47,812 nucleotides of DNA from Bacillota bacterium (GCA_022706685.1 JAKJCA010000016.1:1-47812), one strand, 5' to 3'. Positions 1-8,996 are shown, numbered from the stretch's first letter. The notes: generated by a model not told the origin, from the sequence alone. Program-made: numbers and translations.

Positions 1-33
1 CCCGCCGTGTCAACCTTGACCGGCCGCTTCCGG

Positions 34-62
34 TTGACGGGTTGCGGGCCGCGGGGTATAAT
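34..62 (+). promoter_or_regulatory. sigma-A promoter of the rml genes
   Basis: A -35 TTGACG (34-39) and a perfect -10 TATAAT (57-62) are separated by 17 bases. A 7-bp inverted repeat, GTCAACC (9-15) and GGTTGAC (32-38), overlaps the -35 and could be the end of an upstream terminator or an operator. No gene is visible in bases 1-119. Confidence 0.75.
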
Positions 63-119
63 TGCTTTGTTTGAAAACAGTGATTATTGAATATAAAACC
101 GCGATGAGGAGCGCTTGAT

Positions 120-1043
120 GTGAAAGGTATCATTCTCGCAGGCGGCTCGGGTACGCGCCTGTATCCGCTGACGCTCGTGACCAGCAAACAGCTGCTGCCC
201 GTATATGACAAACCCATGATTTATTACCCTCTTTCCACCCTGATGCTTGCGGGAATCAAGGAGATTCTCATCATCTCCACACCCGACGACACGCCCAAGT
301 TTAAGAAGCTGCTCGGCGCGGGCCGCCAGTTCGGGCTCAAACTCAGCTATGCCGTTCAGGAAAGCCCCGGCGGCCTTGCCCAGGCCTTCCTGATCGGCGA
401 AGAGTTCATCGGCTCCGACCGCGTCGCGATGATTCTGGGCGACAATATTTTTTACGGAAGCGGTCTGGGCTACCAACTCCGGACAGCCGTAAAGAATGAA
501 AACAAGGCGACGATATTCGGTTACTTTGTCGAGGACCCGCGTTCGTTCGGCGTGGTGGAAATCGATAAAAACGGCATTCCCGTTTCCATTGAGGAAAAAC
601 CCGCGGCGCCGAAATCCAACTATGCGGTCACGGGCCTTTATTTTTATGACAACAGGGTGGTCGAATTCGCCAAAGCCCTCAAGCCCTCCAGCCGCGGCGA
701 ACTCGAGATTACAGACATCAACCGTATGTACCTGGAACGCAACGCCCTTGACGTGCGTTTTCTGGGCCGCGGCTTCGCTTGGCTCGACACAGGCACCGTC
801 GAGGCGCTTGTCGACGCGGCAAACTTTATACGCACCGTCGAAAAACTTCAGGGCATTAAAATCTCCGCTCCGGAGGAAATTGCCTACAACATGCGCTGGA
901 TTACCAAAAAGGCTTTATTGAAATCCGCCGAACAATACGGGAAATCGTCGTACGGCCAGCATCTGCGCAAAGTGGCGGAAGGCAAAATCCTCTATTCGTC
1001 CGACAACCCGAACCACCGGCCTCACTGGGGCAGGGACGACTGA
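120..1043 (+). CDS. rmlA: Glucose-1-phosphate thymidylyltransferase
   Basis: RmlA joins glucose-1-phosphate to dTTP to give dTDP-glucose, the first step of dTDP-L-rhamnose synthesis for cell-surface polysaccharide. The nucleotide-binding signature GGSGTRLYP sits at residues 8-16 and the metal/sugar-site motif GDNIFYG near residue 108. Its 307 residues are somewhat longer than the usual 290 or so. Start is GTG at 120, behind a GAGGAG site at about 106-111. It is first in an rmlA-rmlC-rmlD run; rmlC follows after 27 bases. Family assignment is very secure. Confidence 0.96.
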   Translation: MKGIILAGGSGTRLYPLTLVTSKQLLPVYDKPMIYYPLSTLMLAGIKEILIISTPDDTPKFKKLLGAGRQFGLKLSYAVQESPGGLAQAFLIGEEFIGSDRVAMILGDNIFYGSGLGYQLRTAVKNENKATIFGYFVEDPRSFGVVEIDKNGIPVSIEEKPAAPKSNYAVTGLYFYDNRVVEFAKALKPSSRGELEITDINRMYLERNALDVRFLGRGFAWLDTGTVEALVDAANFIRTVEKLQGIKISAPEEIAYNMRWITKKALLKSAEQYGKSSYGQHLRKVAEGKILYSSDNPNHRPHWGRDD

Positions 1044-1070
1044 CCTGAAACGGCCAAGGGAGGAAAAGCC

Positions 1071-1622
1071 ATGATAGCGAATCCGACGCCGCTCGACGGC
1101 GTGTTTATTGTCGAACCGCAGATTTTCGGCGACAACCGCGGCTGGTTTTTCGAATCTTATTCGCAGCCCGTGCTGCAGAGCCTGGGCATCGATATGCGCG
1201 TCGTGCAGGCCAACCGTTCCTATTCCGCCTTGAAGGGTACGCTGCGCGGCCTGCATTGCCAGAAACAGCCGCTGCCACAGGCAAAACTGGTCTCCTGCAC
1301 CAGGGGCGCGATCGCGGACTATGCCGTCGACATCCGGCACGGGTCGCCGACTTATCTGAAATGGTTTATGGCGGAGCTGACGGCCGACAATAAAAAGATG
1401 CTTTTTGTTCCCAAGGGCTTCCTCCACGGCTTCGTCACCCTCACAGACGATGTGGAGGTCGAATACAAGGTCGACGAAATCTACCGCCGCGAGAACGACC
1501 GTAGCGTACTGTACTCCGATCCGCTTTTTGCAATCGACTGGGGCGTCGCCTCGCCGGTGCTGTCCGATAAAGACCGGGAAGCGCCGTTGTTTTCGCAGAC
1601 CGATATCTATTTTGAATATTGA
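1071..1622 (+). CDS. rmlC: dTDP-4-dehydrorhamnose 3,5-epimerase
   Basis: RmlC epimerises dTDP-4-keto-6-deoxyglucose at C3 and C5. The 183-residue length is typical. The conserved RGLH segment with the catalytic His lies around residue 60 (here RGLHCQ rather than the commoner RGLHYQ), followed by AVDIRHGSPTY and PKGFLHGF of the cupin barrel. ATG at 1071 follows a GGGAGG site. It is probably co-transcribed with rmlA and rmlD. The substrate-producing enzyme RmlB is not in this window. Confidence 0.96.
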   Translation: MIANPTPLDGVFIVEPQIFGDNRGWFFESYSQPVLQSLGIDMRVVQANRSYSALKGTLRGLHCQKQPLPQAKLVSCTRGAIADYAVDIRHGSPTYLKWFMAELTADNKKMLFVPKGFLHGFVTLTDDVEVEYKVDEIYRRENDRSVLYSDPLFAIDWGVASPVLSDKDREAPLFSQTDIYFEY

Positions 1623-1655
1623 TCTTTCATGCGGGGCGTCCGCAGGGAGGGTGTT

Positions 1656-2495
1656 ATGAAACTGCTTGTGACGGGTGCCGACGGGCAGCTTGGGCATGAC
1701 GTGCTCGCCGTTGCCGCTGCGCGCGGTGTCCGGGCGCAAGGCGCCGATATCCGCGAACTCGATATTACCGACGGCCCGGCTGCCGCCGATTTCATCGGTC
1801 AGAGCCGGCCGGATGCCGTCATCCACTGCGCCGCCTATACCGCGGTCGAACGAGCGCAGGGGGAACCGGAACGCTGCGAGGCGGTCAATGTTCTCGGCAG
1901 CGGCAACATCGCGCGCGCCTGTGCCGCGGCAGGCGCCAAAATGATTTATATCAGCACCGATTATGTGTTTAACGGCGAAGCGCGCGTCCCTTACGATACC
2001 GGCGACGAACCCGCGCCCCTCAACGTCTACGGCCGCACAAAACTGCTCGGGGAACACTTGACCGCGCAGTATTGCCCGCGCAGTTTTATTGTCAGGACCT
2101 CCTGGGTTTTCGGCCTGCACGGCAATAATTTCGTCAAGAACATCTTATCGGCTGCCTCGCAGAAAAATGAAATCGACGTCGTCTGCGACCAGACCGGTTC
2201 CCCCACCTATACGGCGGATTTGGCCGGCCTGCTCATCGATATGGCCTTCACCGAAAAGTACGGCCTTTACCATGCGACCAACGAAGGGCTTTGCTCCTGG
2301 GCGGATTTTGCACAGGAAATTCTATGCCTGGCAGGGTTGAAAACCAGAGTCAACCGCATTCCTTCCTCCCGCTATCCCTCAAAGGTGCCGAGGCCGGTCT
2401 ATTCGGCGCTGTCCAAGCGCAGCCTGGACGCCGCGGGTTTCAGCCGCCTGCCGCCCTGGCAGGACGCACTCGAGCGGTTTATGGCGTTGTTATAA
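1656..2495 (+). CDS. rmlD: dTDP-4-dehydrorhamnose reductase
   Basis: RmlD reduces the RmlC product with NAD(P)H to dTDP-L-rhamnose. The N-terminal Rossmann motif reads GADGQLG and the short-chain-dehydrogenase Tyr-x3-Lys pair is in YGRTK near residues 125-129. I chose ATG 1656 because AGGGAGG lies at 1644-1650 and the protein then begins directly with the first Rossmann strand; an in-frame ATG at 1629 would add nine unconserved residues. The product has 279 residues. It is last in the rml run and a hairpin follows at 2521-2551. Confidence 0.95.
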   Translation: MKLLVTGADGQLGHDVLAVAAARGVRAQGADIRELDITDGPAAADFIGQSRPDAVIHCAAYTAVERAQGEPERCEAVNVLGSGNIARACAAAGAKMIYISTDYVFNGEARVPYDTGDEPAPLNVYGRTKLLGEHLTAQYCPRSFIVRTSWVFGLHGNNFVKNILSAASQKNEIDVVCDQTGSPTYTADLAGLLIDMAFTEKYGLYHATNEGLCSWADFAQEILCLAGLKTRVNRIPSSRYPSKVPRPVYSALSKRSLDAAGFSRLPPWQDALERFMALL

Positions 2496-2512
2496 AAACC
2501 GTCCCGACTGAC

Positions 2513-2551
2513 AGATAAAACGCCCCGTTTCCCAGTCAGGAAAACGGGGCG
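2513..2551 (-). terminator. Terminator between converging rmlD and M23 gene
   Basis: CGCCCCGTTT (2521-2530) pairs with AAACGGGGCG (2542-2551) around an 11-base loop. Read on the minus strand the stem runs straight into TTTTATC, a good U-tract for the M23 gene. On the plus strand the tail TCGTTT is weaker, but the hairpin may also end the rml transcript. Confidence 0.85.
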
Positions 2552-2566
2552 TCGTTTGCCGGTGCC

Positions 2567-4717
2567 TTAAATGAAATTCAGCGGATTGACGCGGTAGCCG
2601 TTGACGATCACCTCGAAATGCAGGTGGGGCCCCGTCGCGTTGCCCGAAGAACCGACTCTGGCGATGGCCTGTCCGGCGGACACATACTTGCCCGGATACA
2701 CCTGCAGCGAGCCGCCCTGCAGATGGGCGTAGCGTGTTTTTACGCCGCCGCCGTGGTTGATGATGATGGTGTTGCCGTAACTGCCGTCCCAGCCGGCGTA
2801 TTCGACCGTTCCGCTTTTAGCCGCTACGACGATTTTCCCGCTCGCGCCGCCGCCGGAAATATCCACGCCGCTGTGCATCCTGCCCCAGCGGTAACCGTAA
2901 TAGGAACTGATGGAATGAAGGCCGGGAACCGGCCAGACATACCCGTCGGTTGAAACCGAAACGGTATAGTGCTCGTGCGAGTAGCTGCTTGAACTCGAGC
3001 CCCCGGAATAAACATACCGCGATTTCGTGCCGACGGCGATTTTCATATCGACGGGCTGTTCGACAACGACGCGTGAAACCGGCTTGCTTGAAACGGCTTC
3101 GCCGTTGATGTAAGTGACGAGGGTCGTGATTCTCACGATGCCTGCCCGGCCTTTGCGAAGCACCTTCTTGTCGCCCTTATACAGCGACGAGCTGGGTGTT
3201 TTAATCGTTTTGTAGCCGATGGTATCACGGGTGACGACTGTGCGGACCGTTTTGATGTTGACCGCGTTGACCTCGTTGGAGACGACCAGACGGTCGCCTT
3301 CGTGGATATATTCACCCATGTCCGGGTTCATCGCTTTCAGCTTTTTCTCGTTGAGTCCGTATTTTATCGCGATGCTGTAGTCGGTGTCGCCTTCTTTGAC
3401 GACGTAGATTTTTTTGCCCACTTTGGGTTTGCGGAGATAATCGGCCAACGTTGCCGCATCCCACATAATATCTTTGTTGACGGGATAAAGCCCCTGGGAA
3501 TAGGTGATTTTTTCAACGAAGGTCACAATCGAATTGGCTTTGTCCGCCTTGTAGGGTTCGAGCATGCTTTCAAAGACCCCTCTGGCGTCGCTCTCGTTGG
3601 CGACGGCGCAAATGCGTTCTCCGTCGATGTAGACGCCGCAGGCGAAACCGAGCTGCACGGCGGAACCCTCGATGAGCTTGTCGCTGAGGTCCTTTTCGTC
3701 GCTCAGCTGGCCCGGCGGCACCACCGAAAGTTCATACGAGGTTTTTCCGATGACGCGCGAGGATGACTGTACCGTGTCCGGGTCCTGCAGACGGCCCGTG
3801 GCGTCAGCCAGGGCGCTGTTGACAACGGCCTCGTTTTGGACAAAGCCCACCTGGTTTGCGTTGAGCGTTACCCTCAGCGCATAACCTGCGTTGTTATAAT
3901 AGGCGAAAACCAGCAGCAGCGCCGCGAGCGCCCCCGCGGGCAGCAGCGTGTTGAATACGGTTTTAAAAAAACGGCGATGCCTTGTCAGGGCTTTGACCGT
4001 ATAATGCCTGACGATGGAAGCGAGCGTCAGAATGTTGCGGTTTTTGCTTTCCCTCAAGCCGCGCAGCGCGCCGCGGACATCCGTGCGCAGAAGATTCGCT
4101 TCCCGGTGAAAAGCGGTGAAGTAACGCAGAAAAAGCTTGTCCGCCGTCAGCAGCATCAACCGCAGCAGCACCCTGAGCATACCGGCGGGTTTGAGCAAAA
4201 CGCGGCGCAGCCTTTTGAAAAACCGCTTGCCGTAACGCATCGTCTGGACGCCGACGAGCATTTCGAAACGGTAGACTTTTTCGAAAACGCCCCGTTCTGC
4301 CTCCTGCCGGACAGGGGATTTTTCAACCGGCGTTTCAACGGCCGGCTGAGCCTCGGCCTGTACGCCGGTTTCATATGAAGTTTCAACCGCCGCCGTGCCG
4401 GCCGTTTCCGCCTGCGCGGGAAAAGGCTCCGGTTGAAGCTCCGCGGTCAAGTCCGCCGTTTCGGGCACAATATCCGCCGCCGGCGGTTCGTCTGAGGGTT
4501 CCACGGCGCATTCGATATATTTTTTTGTGAAATACTCGACGCTGGCATTGAGTTCGTCGTCGAATTTTTTCAGGAATTGGTCAAAATCGGCGCTGGAGTA
4601 GAGGCTTTCGAAATCGGGGATACCGGATACTGCGCTCTCCTGCACGGGAGGCAGCGGTATGCCTGCGTCTTGCGCAACAGTCTCGCCCTGCGGTTTTTTG
4701 TTCTTTTTCCTGTCCAG
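2567..4717 (-). CDS. Membrane-anchored M23 endopeptidase with LysM and G5 domains
   Basis: Likely a peptidoglycan endopeptidase facing the wall. In order it has an acidic, low-complexity cytoplasmic N-terminus, a basic stretch, one membrane segment around residues 252-272, a LysM domain around 435-480, a G5 domain around 484-560, and a C-terminal M23 domain with Zn-binding HSGVD (near 613) and HLHFE (near 700). The start is unusual. The only upstream in-frame start, TTG at 4804, lies in the preceding terminator and upstream of this gene's own promoter. A CTG at 4717-4715 stands 8 bases after a perfect AAAAGGAGG and gives 716 residues, so I chose CTG. A WalR-like box lies in the leader. Confidence 0.87.
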   Translation of the reverse strand: MDRKKNKKPQGETVAQDAGIPLPPVQESAVSGIPDFESLYSSADFDQFLKKFDDELNASVEYFTKKYIECAVEPSDEPPAADIVPETADLTAELQPEPFPAQAETAGTAAVETSYETGVQAEAQPAVETPVEKSPVRQEAERGVFEKVYRFEMLVGVQTMRYGKRFFKRLRRVLLKPAGMLRVLLRLMLLTADKLFLRYFTAFHREANLLRTDVRGALRGLRESKNRNILTLASIVRHYTVKALTRHRRFFKTVFNTLLPAGALAALLLVFAYYNNAGYALRVTLNANQVGFVQNEAVVNSALADATGRLQDPDTVQSSSRVIGKTSYELSVVPPGQLSDEKDLSDKLIEGSAVQLGFACGVYIDGERICAVANESDARGVFESMLEPYKADKANSIVTFVEKITYSQGLYPVNKDIMWDAATLADYLRKPKVGKKIYVVKEGDTDYSIAIKYGLNEKKLKAMNPDMGEYIHEGDRLVVSNEVNAVNIKTVRTVVTRDTIGYKTIKTPSSSLYKGDKKVLRKGRAGIVRITTLVTYINGEAVSSKPVSRVVVEQPVDMKIAVGTKSRYVYSGGSSSSSYSHEHYTVSVSTDGYVWPVPGLHSISSYYGYRWGRMHSGVDISGGGASGKIVVAAKSGTVEYAGWDGSYGNTIIINHGGGVKTRYAHLQGGSLQVYPGKYVSAGQAIARVGSSGNATGPHLHFEVIVNGYRVNPLNFI

Positions 4718-4743
4718 GCAGGCGGCCTCCTTTTCAGAGAAAG

Positions 4744-4760
4744 TTACAAAAAGATTACAA
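4744..4760 (-). promoter_or_regulatory. WalR-like box, TGTAAT-N5-TGTAAC
   Basis: On the minus strand TGTAAT (4760-4755), CTTTT and TGTAAC (4749-4744) fit the published WalR consensus TGTWAH-N5-TGTWAH exactly. WalRK controls wall hydrolases in Firmicutes, and the gene is an M23 endopeptidase. The box lies just downstream of the -10, about where transcription starts, a position that would favour repression. That reading is inference. Confidence 0.6.
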
Positions 4761-4767
4761 AAAGTTA

Positions 4768-4795
4768 TTATACGCGAAGCGGCGTAATAATCAAG
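4768..4795 (-). promoter_or_regulatory. sigma-A promoter of the M23 gene
   Basis: Minus-strand -35 TTGATT (4795-4790), 16-base spacer, and perfect -10 TATAAT (4773-4768). It lies inside the longest open frame of the M23 gene, which argues that translation starts further downstream. Confidence 0.75.
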
Positions 4796-4803
4796 TCTAT
4801 TCA

Positions 4804-4834
4804 AGAAAAAAGCCGGGAGACAACGCCTCCCGGC
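4804..4834 (-). terminator. Terminator after recG
   Basis: On the minus strand GCCGGGAG (4834-4827 complement) pairs with CTCCCGGC (4819-4812 complement), followed by a run of T residues (4810-4806). It follows the recG stop by 11 bases. Confidence 0.88.
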
Positions 4835-4845
4835 CGAATATACCG

Positions 4846-6879
4846 TTAAAAATCCTGCGCGCCCGCGCTCCGGAACAATTCCGCCACCGCCCGGCGGAGG
4901 CCTGCGTTTTCCGGTTTCTCAAGCCCCGCGTCGGAGGCGTAGAGGTGTTTGGCTGCTTTCGCCGTTGTTTTAAGCACGGCCATATCCGCGTAGAAGTCGG
5001 CGATTTTCAGCTCCGGCAGCCCGTGCTGTCTTTTGCCGAAAAACTGCCCGGGGCCGCGCAGTTTCAGGTCCTCGTCGGCAATTTCGAAGCCGTCGGCGGT
5101 TTCCGCCATCTTCCGCAGCCTGCGTCTGGCCTGCTCGTTTTCGGCGTCGGAGACAAGGATGCAGGTCGACTGGTGTTCACCCCGCCCGATTCTCCCGCGC
5201 AGCTGGTGCAGCTGCGACAGGCCGAAACGTTCCGCGTTCTCAATGAGCATGATCACCGCGTTCGGTACGTCGACGCCGACCTCAATCACCGTGGTGGAGA
5301 CCAGCAGCTGCACTTTGCCTACCGCGAAGTCACGCATCACCGCTTCTTTCTGGGAAGGCCTCAGCCGCCCGTGCAGCAGGCCGACGCGGTACTGCCTGAA
5401 AAAACCGTTCGCCAGGCTCTCGGCGAATGTTTCGGCCGCGGCCAGTTCGTTTTCCCCCTCCTCGACGAGCGGGCAGACGATATAGCCCTGCCTGCCGTTG
5501 TCGAGATGGTCGGCGATATAGCGGTAAGCCCGCTGCCTTTTTGAGGAGTCGACGGTGTAGGTCTTGATTTTCTGCCGCCCCGGAGGCAATTCGTCGAGGA
5601 TGGAAATGTCCAGGTCCCCGTAAATGATCATGGCCAGTGTGCGCGGGATCGGTGTCGCCGACATGACCAGGATATGCGGATTCTCCCCCTTGGCGCTCAG
5701 TGCGCCGCGCTGCGCGACACCGAAACGGTGCTGTTCGTCGGTGACAACAAGACCGAGTTTGGCAAATTCGACGTCCTTTTCCAGCAGAGCGTGCGTGCCG
5801 ACGAGCAGCTGCGCCTCCCCGGAGGCGGCGGCCGCTTTGATTTTTTTCTTTTCCGCCGCCGGGACGCTGCCGGTCAGCAGCCGGATGTCCGTGCCGGTGT
5901 TCTCAAAAAGCGTTTTCAGCGTATTGCTGTGCTGCTGGGCGAGGATTTCCGTCGGCGCCATCAGCGCGCACTGGAAACCGTTTTTAACCGCCGAATACAT
6001 CAGCGCGGCAGCCACGGCCGTTTTTCCGGAGCCGACATCGCCCTGCAACAGCCGGTTCATCGGCCATTTTTTCGCCATATCGGCGCAGGCTTCCTTCACG
6101 GCCCTGCTTTGCGCGCCCGTCAGGGTGAAAGGCAGCGACGCGATGAACTCGGCCGAGCAGTCGCGGGTCAATACGCAGCCCGCTTTGATGCGGTTGACGC
6201 CGCGGCGCATCAGAAGGCCCAGCTGAAGGGTCAGCAGTTCCTCGAACACCAGCGTGCGCCGCGCCTGCGCGAGCTGCTCCATATCCCCCGGAAAGTGCAT
6301 CAGCCGCAGCGCCTCGCGTGTCGGCAGCAGGCCGTAATAGGCCCTGACCGCTTCGGGCAGCGTATCCTTAAGGTCTTCGGCGCACAGTTCAAAGACGTTG
6401 GCGACTATTTTCTCAATGATGCGCGACGTCAGGCCGAGTGTCAGGGGATAGACGGGCCGTATCCGTTCGCCGGACCCGGCCTCTTCCATTTGCGGCGAAC
6501 TCATCTCGGTGCAGATAAAGTTCCTCTTGATTTTGCCGTAAAACAGCAGCTTCCTGCCCGGGACAAGTTTCGCGGCGGCATATTTGCTGTTGAATATCGT
6601 TACCTGCATCCGGCTGTCGCCGTCGCTGACCTCGGTTTTGTATATGGTAATGCCGGCCTTGGTGGCGTTGGCCTGCGGCTGGGCGAGCACCGTCGCGCGG
6701 ATGCAGACGTCTTTGTCCTCGGGCGCCTCCCGGATCGGAACCACGGCGGAGAAATCCTCGTAATCCCTGGGGAAAAAGCGCAGCAAATCGCCGGCGTCCC
6801 GGATACCGAGTTTGCCCAGCAGTTTCGCCCTGCGTTCGCCGACGCCCTTGATAAACTGGATATTTGTGTCTGTCTTCAA
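4846..6879 (-). CDS. recG: ATP-dependent DNA helicase RecG
   Basis: RecG remodels stalled replication forks and branched recombination intermediates. An N-terminal helix-hairpin-helix-like segment (FIKGVGERRAKLLGKLGI) precedes the wedge/OB domain. Then come Walker A GDVGSGKT near residue 280, the DEQH box near 380, SATPIPRT, and the C-terminal helicase lobe with RGRIGRGEHQS. Start is TTG at 6879 behind GGGAGG with 6-base spacing, giving 677 residues; TTG 6915 would overlap the fakA end and lacks such a site. The 23-base gap after fakA and the absence of a promoter indicate one transcript. Confidence 0.96.
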   Translation of the reverse strand: MKTDTNIQFIKGVGERRAKLLGKLGIRDAGDLLRFFPRDYEDFSAVVPIREAPEDKDVCIRATVLAQPQANATKAGITIYKTEVSDGDSRMQVTIFNSKYAAAKLVPGRKLLFYGKIKRNFICTEMSSPQMEEAGSGERIRPVYPLTLGLTSRIIEKIVANVFELCAEDLKDTLPEAVRAYYGLLPTREALRLMHFPGDMEQLAQARRTLVFEELLTLQLGLLMRRGVNRIKAGCVLTRDCSAEFIASLPFTLTGAQSRAVKEACADMAKKWPMNRLLQGDVGSGKTAVAAALMYSAVKNGFQCALMAPTEILAQQHSNTLKTLFENTGTDIRLLTGSVPAAEKKKIKAAAASGEAQLLVGTHALLEKDVEFAKLGLVVTDEQHRFGVAQRGALSAKGENPHILVMSATPIPRTLAMIIYGDLDISILDELPPGRQKIKTYTVDSSKRQRAYRYIADHLDNGRQGYIVCPLVEEGENELAAAETFAESLANGFFRQYRVGLLHGRLRPSQKEAVMRDFAVGKVQLLVSTTVIEVGVDVPNAVIMLIENAERFGLSQLHQLRGRIGRGEHQSTCILVSDAENEQARRRLRKMAETADGFEIADEDLKLRGPGQFFGKRQHGLPELKIADFYADMAVLKTTAKAAKHLYASDAGLEKPENAGLRRAVAELFRSAGAQDF

Positions 6880-6902
6880 ACCGGCCCTCCCGCAAGGGAG
6901 CG

Positions 6903-8540
6903 TTATTCCGCCCAAATAATATAGTAGTAAAGGGGCTGCCCGCCGTTGATCAGCGAGATATCCGCCTCGCCGCCGAATTTGGCTTTGAGCATCTGCTCGA
7001 GTTCCGCGGCCTGTTTGGCGGGTGTTTCCGCGCCGTAGATTACGGCGATTTGCGAAAAACCGCCTTTGCGAAGGATCTGCCTTGTCACGCGGTAAGCGGC
7101 CTGCAGAGGGGAGGAGTCCGATAGGACGATTTTACCGTTGATGAGGCCGAGGATTTCTCCCTTGCGGATGCTGCGGTCCTCAAGGGCGGAATCCCGCGCG
7201 GCGTAGGTCACCAACCCCGATACGGCCTTTTCCGAGGCGCGGTTCATCGCCAGATGGTTCTCCTCGGCCGAAGCCGATTCGTCAAGGCTGATGGCGGCGG
7301 CGAGCCCCTGGGGAATCGAGCGCGTATGCACGACGCGCACTTTTTTGCCGGTCAGCGGAATGACCTGTTCGGCTGTCATGATGATGTTTTTATTGTTCGG
7401 CAGCACGAAGACCAGTTCCGCGGGCACGCCGTTGACCGCTTTGAGGATATCTTCCGTGCTCGGGTTCATGGTCTGCCCGCCGCTGACGACCGCGTCCGCG
7501 CCGATGTCGGTGAACAGTTCGCGTATGCCGTCGCCGCTGGCGACGGCGACGATGCCGAAACGCTTTTCGGGTTTGGCCGGCGCTTCTTCCGCGGCGGCCC
7601 GCTCCTCGCTGATGCGGACAATCTCCTCATGCTGGCTGACCATGTTTTCGATTTTAACATTGAGCAGGTTGCCGTATTTCTGCGCTTGCTGCATGGCGGC
7701 GGCGGGGTTGTCGGTATGCACGTGCACTTTGATGATGGTGTCGTCGGAAGCGACCAGCACGGAATCCCCGATGCTTTCGAGGTAGGCCCGCAGCGGCTGC
7801 GCATCAAGGCCTTTGGCGTCGATGAGGAATTCCGTGCAGTAAGTGAACCGGCTGGCGTCCATGTCGGCCGAAGCGGCATGGTGGCGCGCCGGCTCGGCAG
7901 GCGCCGTGTCCTGCGCCGGCCCGGGCGCTTTGGCGCCGCCGAATGCGGCTGCCATGCCCTCCATGATATAGACCAGTCCCTGGCCTCCGGCGTCAACGAC
8001 GCCCGCTTTTTTCAGTACCGGCAGCTGTTCGGGGGTTTTCTCCAGCGCGATGGCGGCGGCCTCGCAGGCAGCCTCCCACAAAGCCGTTTCTTCGCGCCCG
8101 GCGAGCGCCTGCGCGTGCGCTTTTTCGGCCGCTGTCCGGATAACGGTGAGGATGGTGCCCTCTGTGGGCTTCATGACGGCTTTATATGCCGTTTCCGCCC
8201 CCAGCGACAACGCGGACGACAGATCGGCCGGGCTTGCCTGCGCGCAGCCTTTGAGGCCTTTGGCAAAACCCCTGAAAATCAGCGATAAAATAACGCCGGA
8301 GTTGCCGCGCGCGCCGCGCAGCAGCGCCGAGGCGGTCCGCTCGGCGACCAGCGATATATCGGCGTCGTCGGGTATGAGCGCCGCTTCCCTCGCCGCGGCG
8401 TTCATGGTCATGCTCATGTTGGTGCCCGTATCGCCGTCCGGCACGGGAAACACGTTGAGCGCATCGACCTCGTTTTTATGCAGTGTGATGTTGTCGGCGG
8501 CAGCGAGTACGGCGTTTTTGAACATCAGTCCCGTGATCAA
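6903..8540 (-). CDS. fakA: DAK2/YloV-type fatty acid kinase, ATP-binding subunit
   Basis: FakA phosphorylates fatty acids held by a DegV-type FakB protein, feeding exogenous fatty acids into phospholipid synthesis. The DhaL-type nucleotide domain is at the N-terminus with NVFPVPDGDTGTNMS (about residues 30-44) and RGARGNSG further on; a middle domain and the DegV-like C-terminal region complete 545 residues, the usual size. Start is TTG 8540 behind GGGGAG; an ATG at 8525 has no ribosome site. It follows yloU by 21 bases, and yloU-yloV is a conserved Firmicutes pair. A possible FakB partner is encoded at 15.7 kb. Confidence 0.95.
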   Translation of the reverse strand: MITGLMFKNAVLAAADNITLHKNEVDALNVFPVPDGDTGTNMSMTMNAAAREAALIPDDADISLVAERTASALLRGARGNSGVILSLIFRGFAKGLKGCAQASPADLSSALSLGAETAYKAVMKPTEGTILTVIRTAAEKAHAQALAGREETALWEAACEAAAIALEKTPEQLPVLKKAGVVDAGGQGLVYIMEGMAAAFGGAKAPGPAQDTAPAEPARHHAASADMDASRFTYCTEFLIDAKGLDAQPLRAYLESIGDSVLVASDDTIIKVHVHTDNPAAAMQQAQKYGNLLNVKIENMVSQHEEIVRISEERAAAEEAPAKPEKRFGIVAVASGDGIRELFTDIGADAVVSGGQTMNPSTEDILKAVNGVPAELVFVLPNNKNIIMTAEQVIPLTGKKVRVVHTRSIPQGLAAAISLDESASAEENHLAMNRASEKAVSGLVTYAARDSALEDRSIRKGEILGLINGKIVLSDSSPLQAAYRVTRQILRKGGFSQIAVIYGAETPAKQAAELEQMLKAKFGGEADISLINGGQPLYYYIIWAE

Positions 8541-8561
8541 ATCGTGATTCTCCCCGGTAGT

Positions 8562-8918
8562 TCAATCGGTTTTGACGGAGTCGACAAATACGTTGACCTT
8601 GCGCACCTCGAGGCCCGTGGCTTCCTCCACGGTATAACGGACCTTGTTGACGATGCTCTTGGTAATGGATGAAATGTTCAGCCCGTAGCCGATGACGATG
8701 TGCAGTTCGACGCAAAGCCCGCTGCCGTCTTTCGACACGCGCACGCCCCGTCCGGGGAACGGCTTGTTCTTGCGCACAAGGGCCAGCATGCCCTGCCGAA
8801 CCCCGCTGTTGGCCATACCGGCGACGCCGTAGCTGCAGGAGACGGCGCTGCCGATAAGCTGGGAGAAATAGCGCTGCGACAGTTCGATGACGCCCAAGTG
8901 GTTTTCAAATTGAATCAT
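8562..8918 (-). CDS. yloU: Asp23/Gls24 family envelope stress protein YloU
   Basis: An Asp23-family protein of 118 residues, a family thought to act at the membrane and in envelope stress. Typical features are HLGVIELSQRYFSQLIG at the start, SYGVAGM, and the C-terminal segment with ending VNVFVDSVKTD. ATG 8918 follows GGGAGG by 7 bases; the open frame runs 14 codons further up but without a ribosome site. It leads the yloU-fakA-recG transcript. The exact biochemical role is not known. Confidence 0.93.
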   Translation of the reverse strand: MIQFENHLGVIELSQRYFSQLIGSAVSCSYGVAGMANSGVRQGMLALVRKNKPFPGRGVRVSKDGSGLCVELHIVIGYGLNISSITKSIVNKVRYTVEEATGLEVRKVNVFVDSVKTD

Positions 8919-8958
8919 GGGGTATCCTCCCGCGGTTGTTCCGGCGGCCGATAAAGCC

Positions 8959-8987
8959 ATTGTACTAAAAATGCGCCGGCGTCACAA
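8959..8987 (-). promoter_or_regulatory. Promoter of yloU-fakA-recG, overlapping a terminator
   Basis: Minus-strand -35 TTGTGA (8987-8982), 17-base spacer, -10 TACAAT (8964-8959). The -35 lies in the loop and descending arm of the terminator of the upstream lipoprotein gene. Confidence 0.6.
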
Positions 8988-8996
8988 GACGCGCGC
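8965..8996 (-). terminator. Terminator after the peptide-binding lipoprotein gene
   Basis: On the minus strand GCGC and GCGTC pair through a TTGT loop with GACGC and GCGC, with a two-base bulge, and the stem is followed by ATTTTTAG. It begins directly after the TAA stop at 8997-8999. Confidence 0.7.

Noticed and set aside
5674..6924. 416-codon plus-strand frame opposite recG
   Set aside because: Shadow of recG; no family resemblance.
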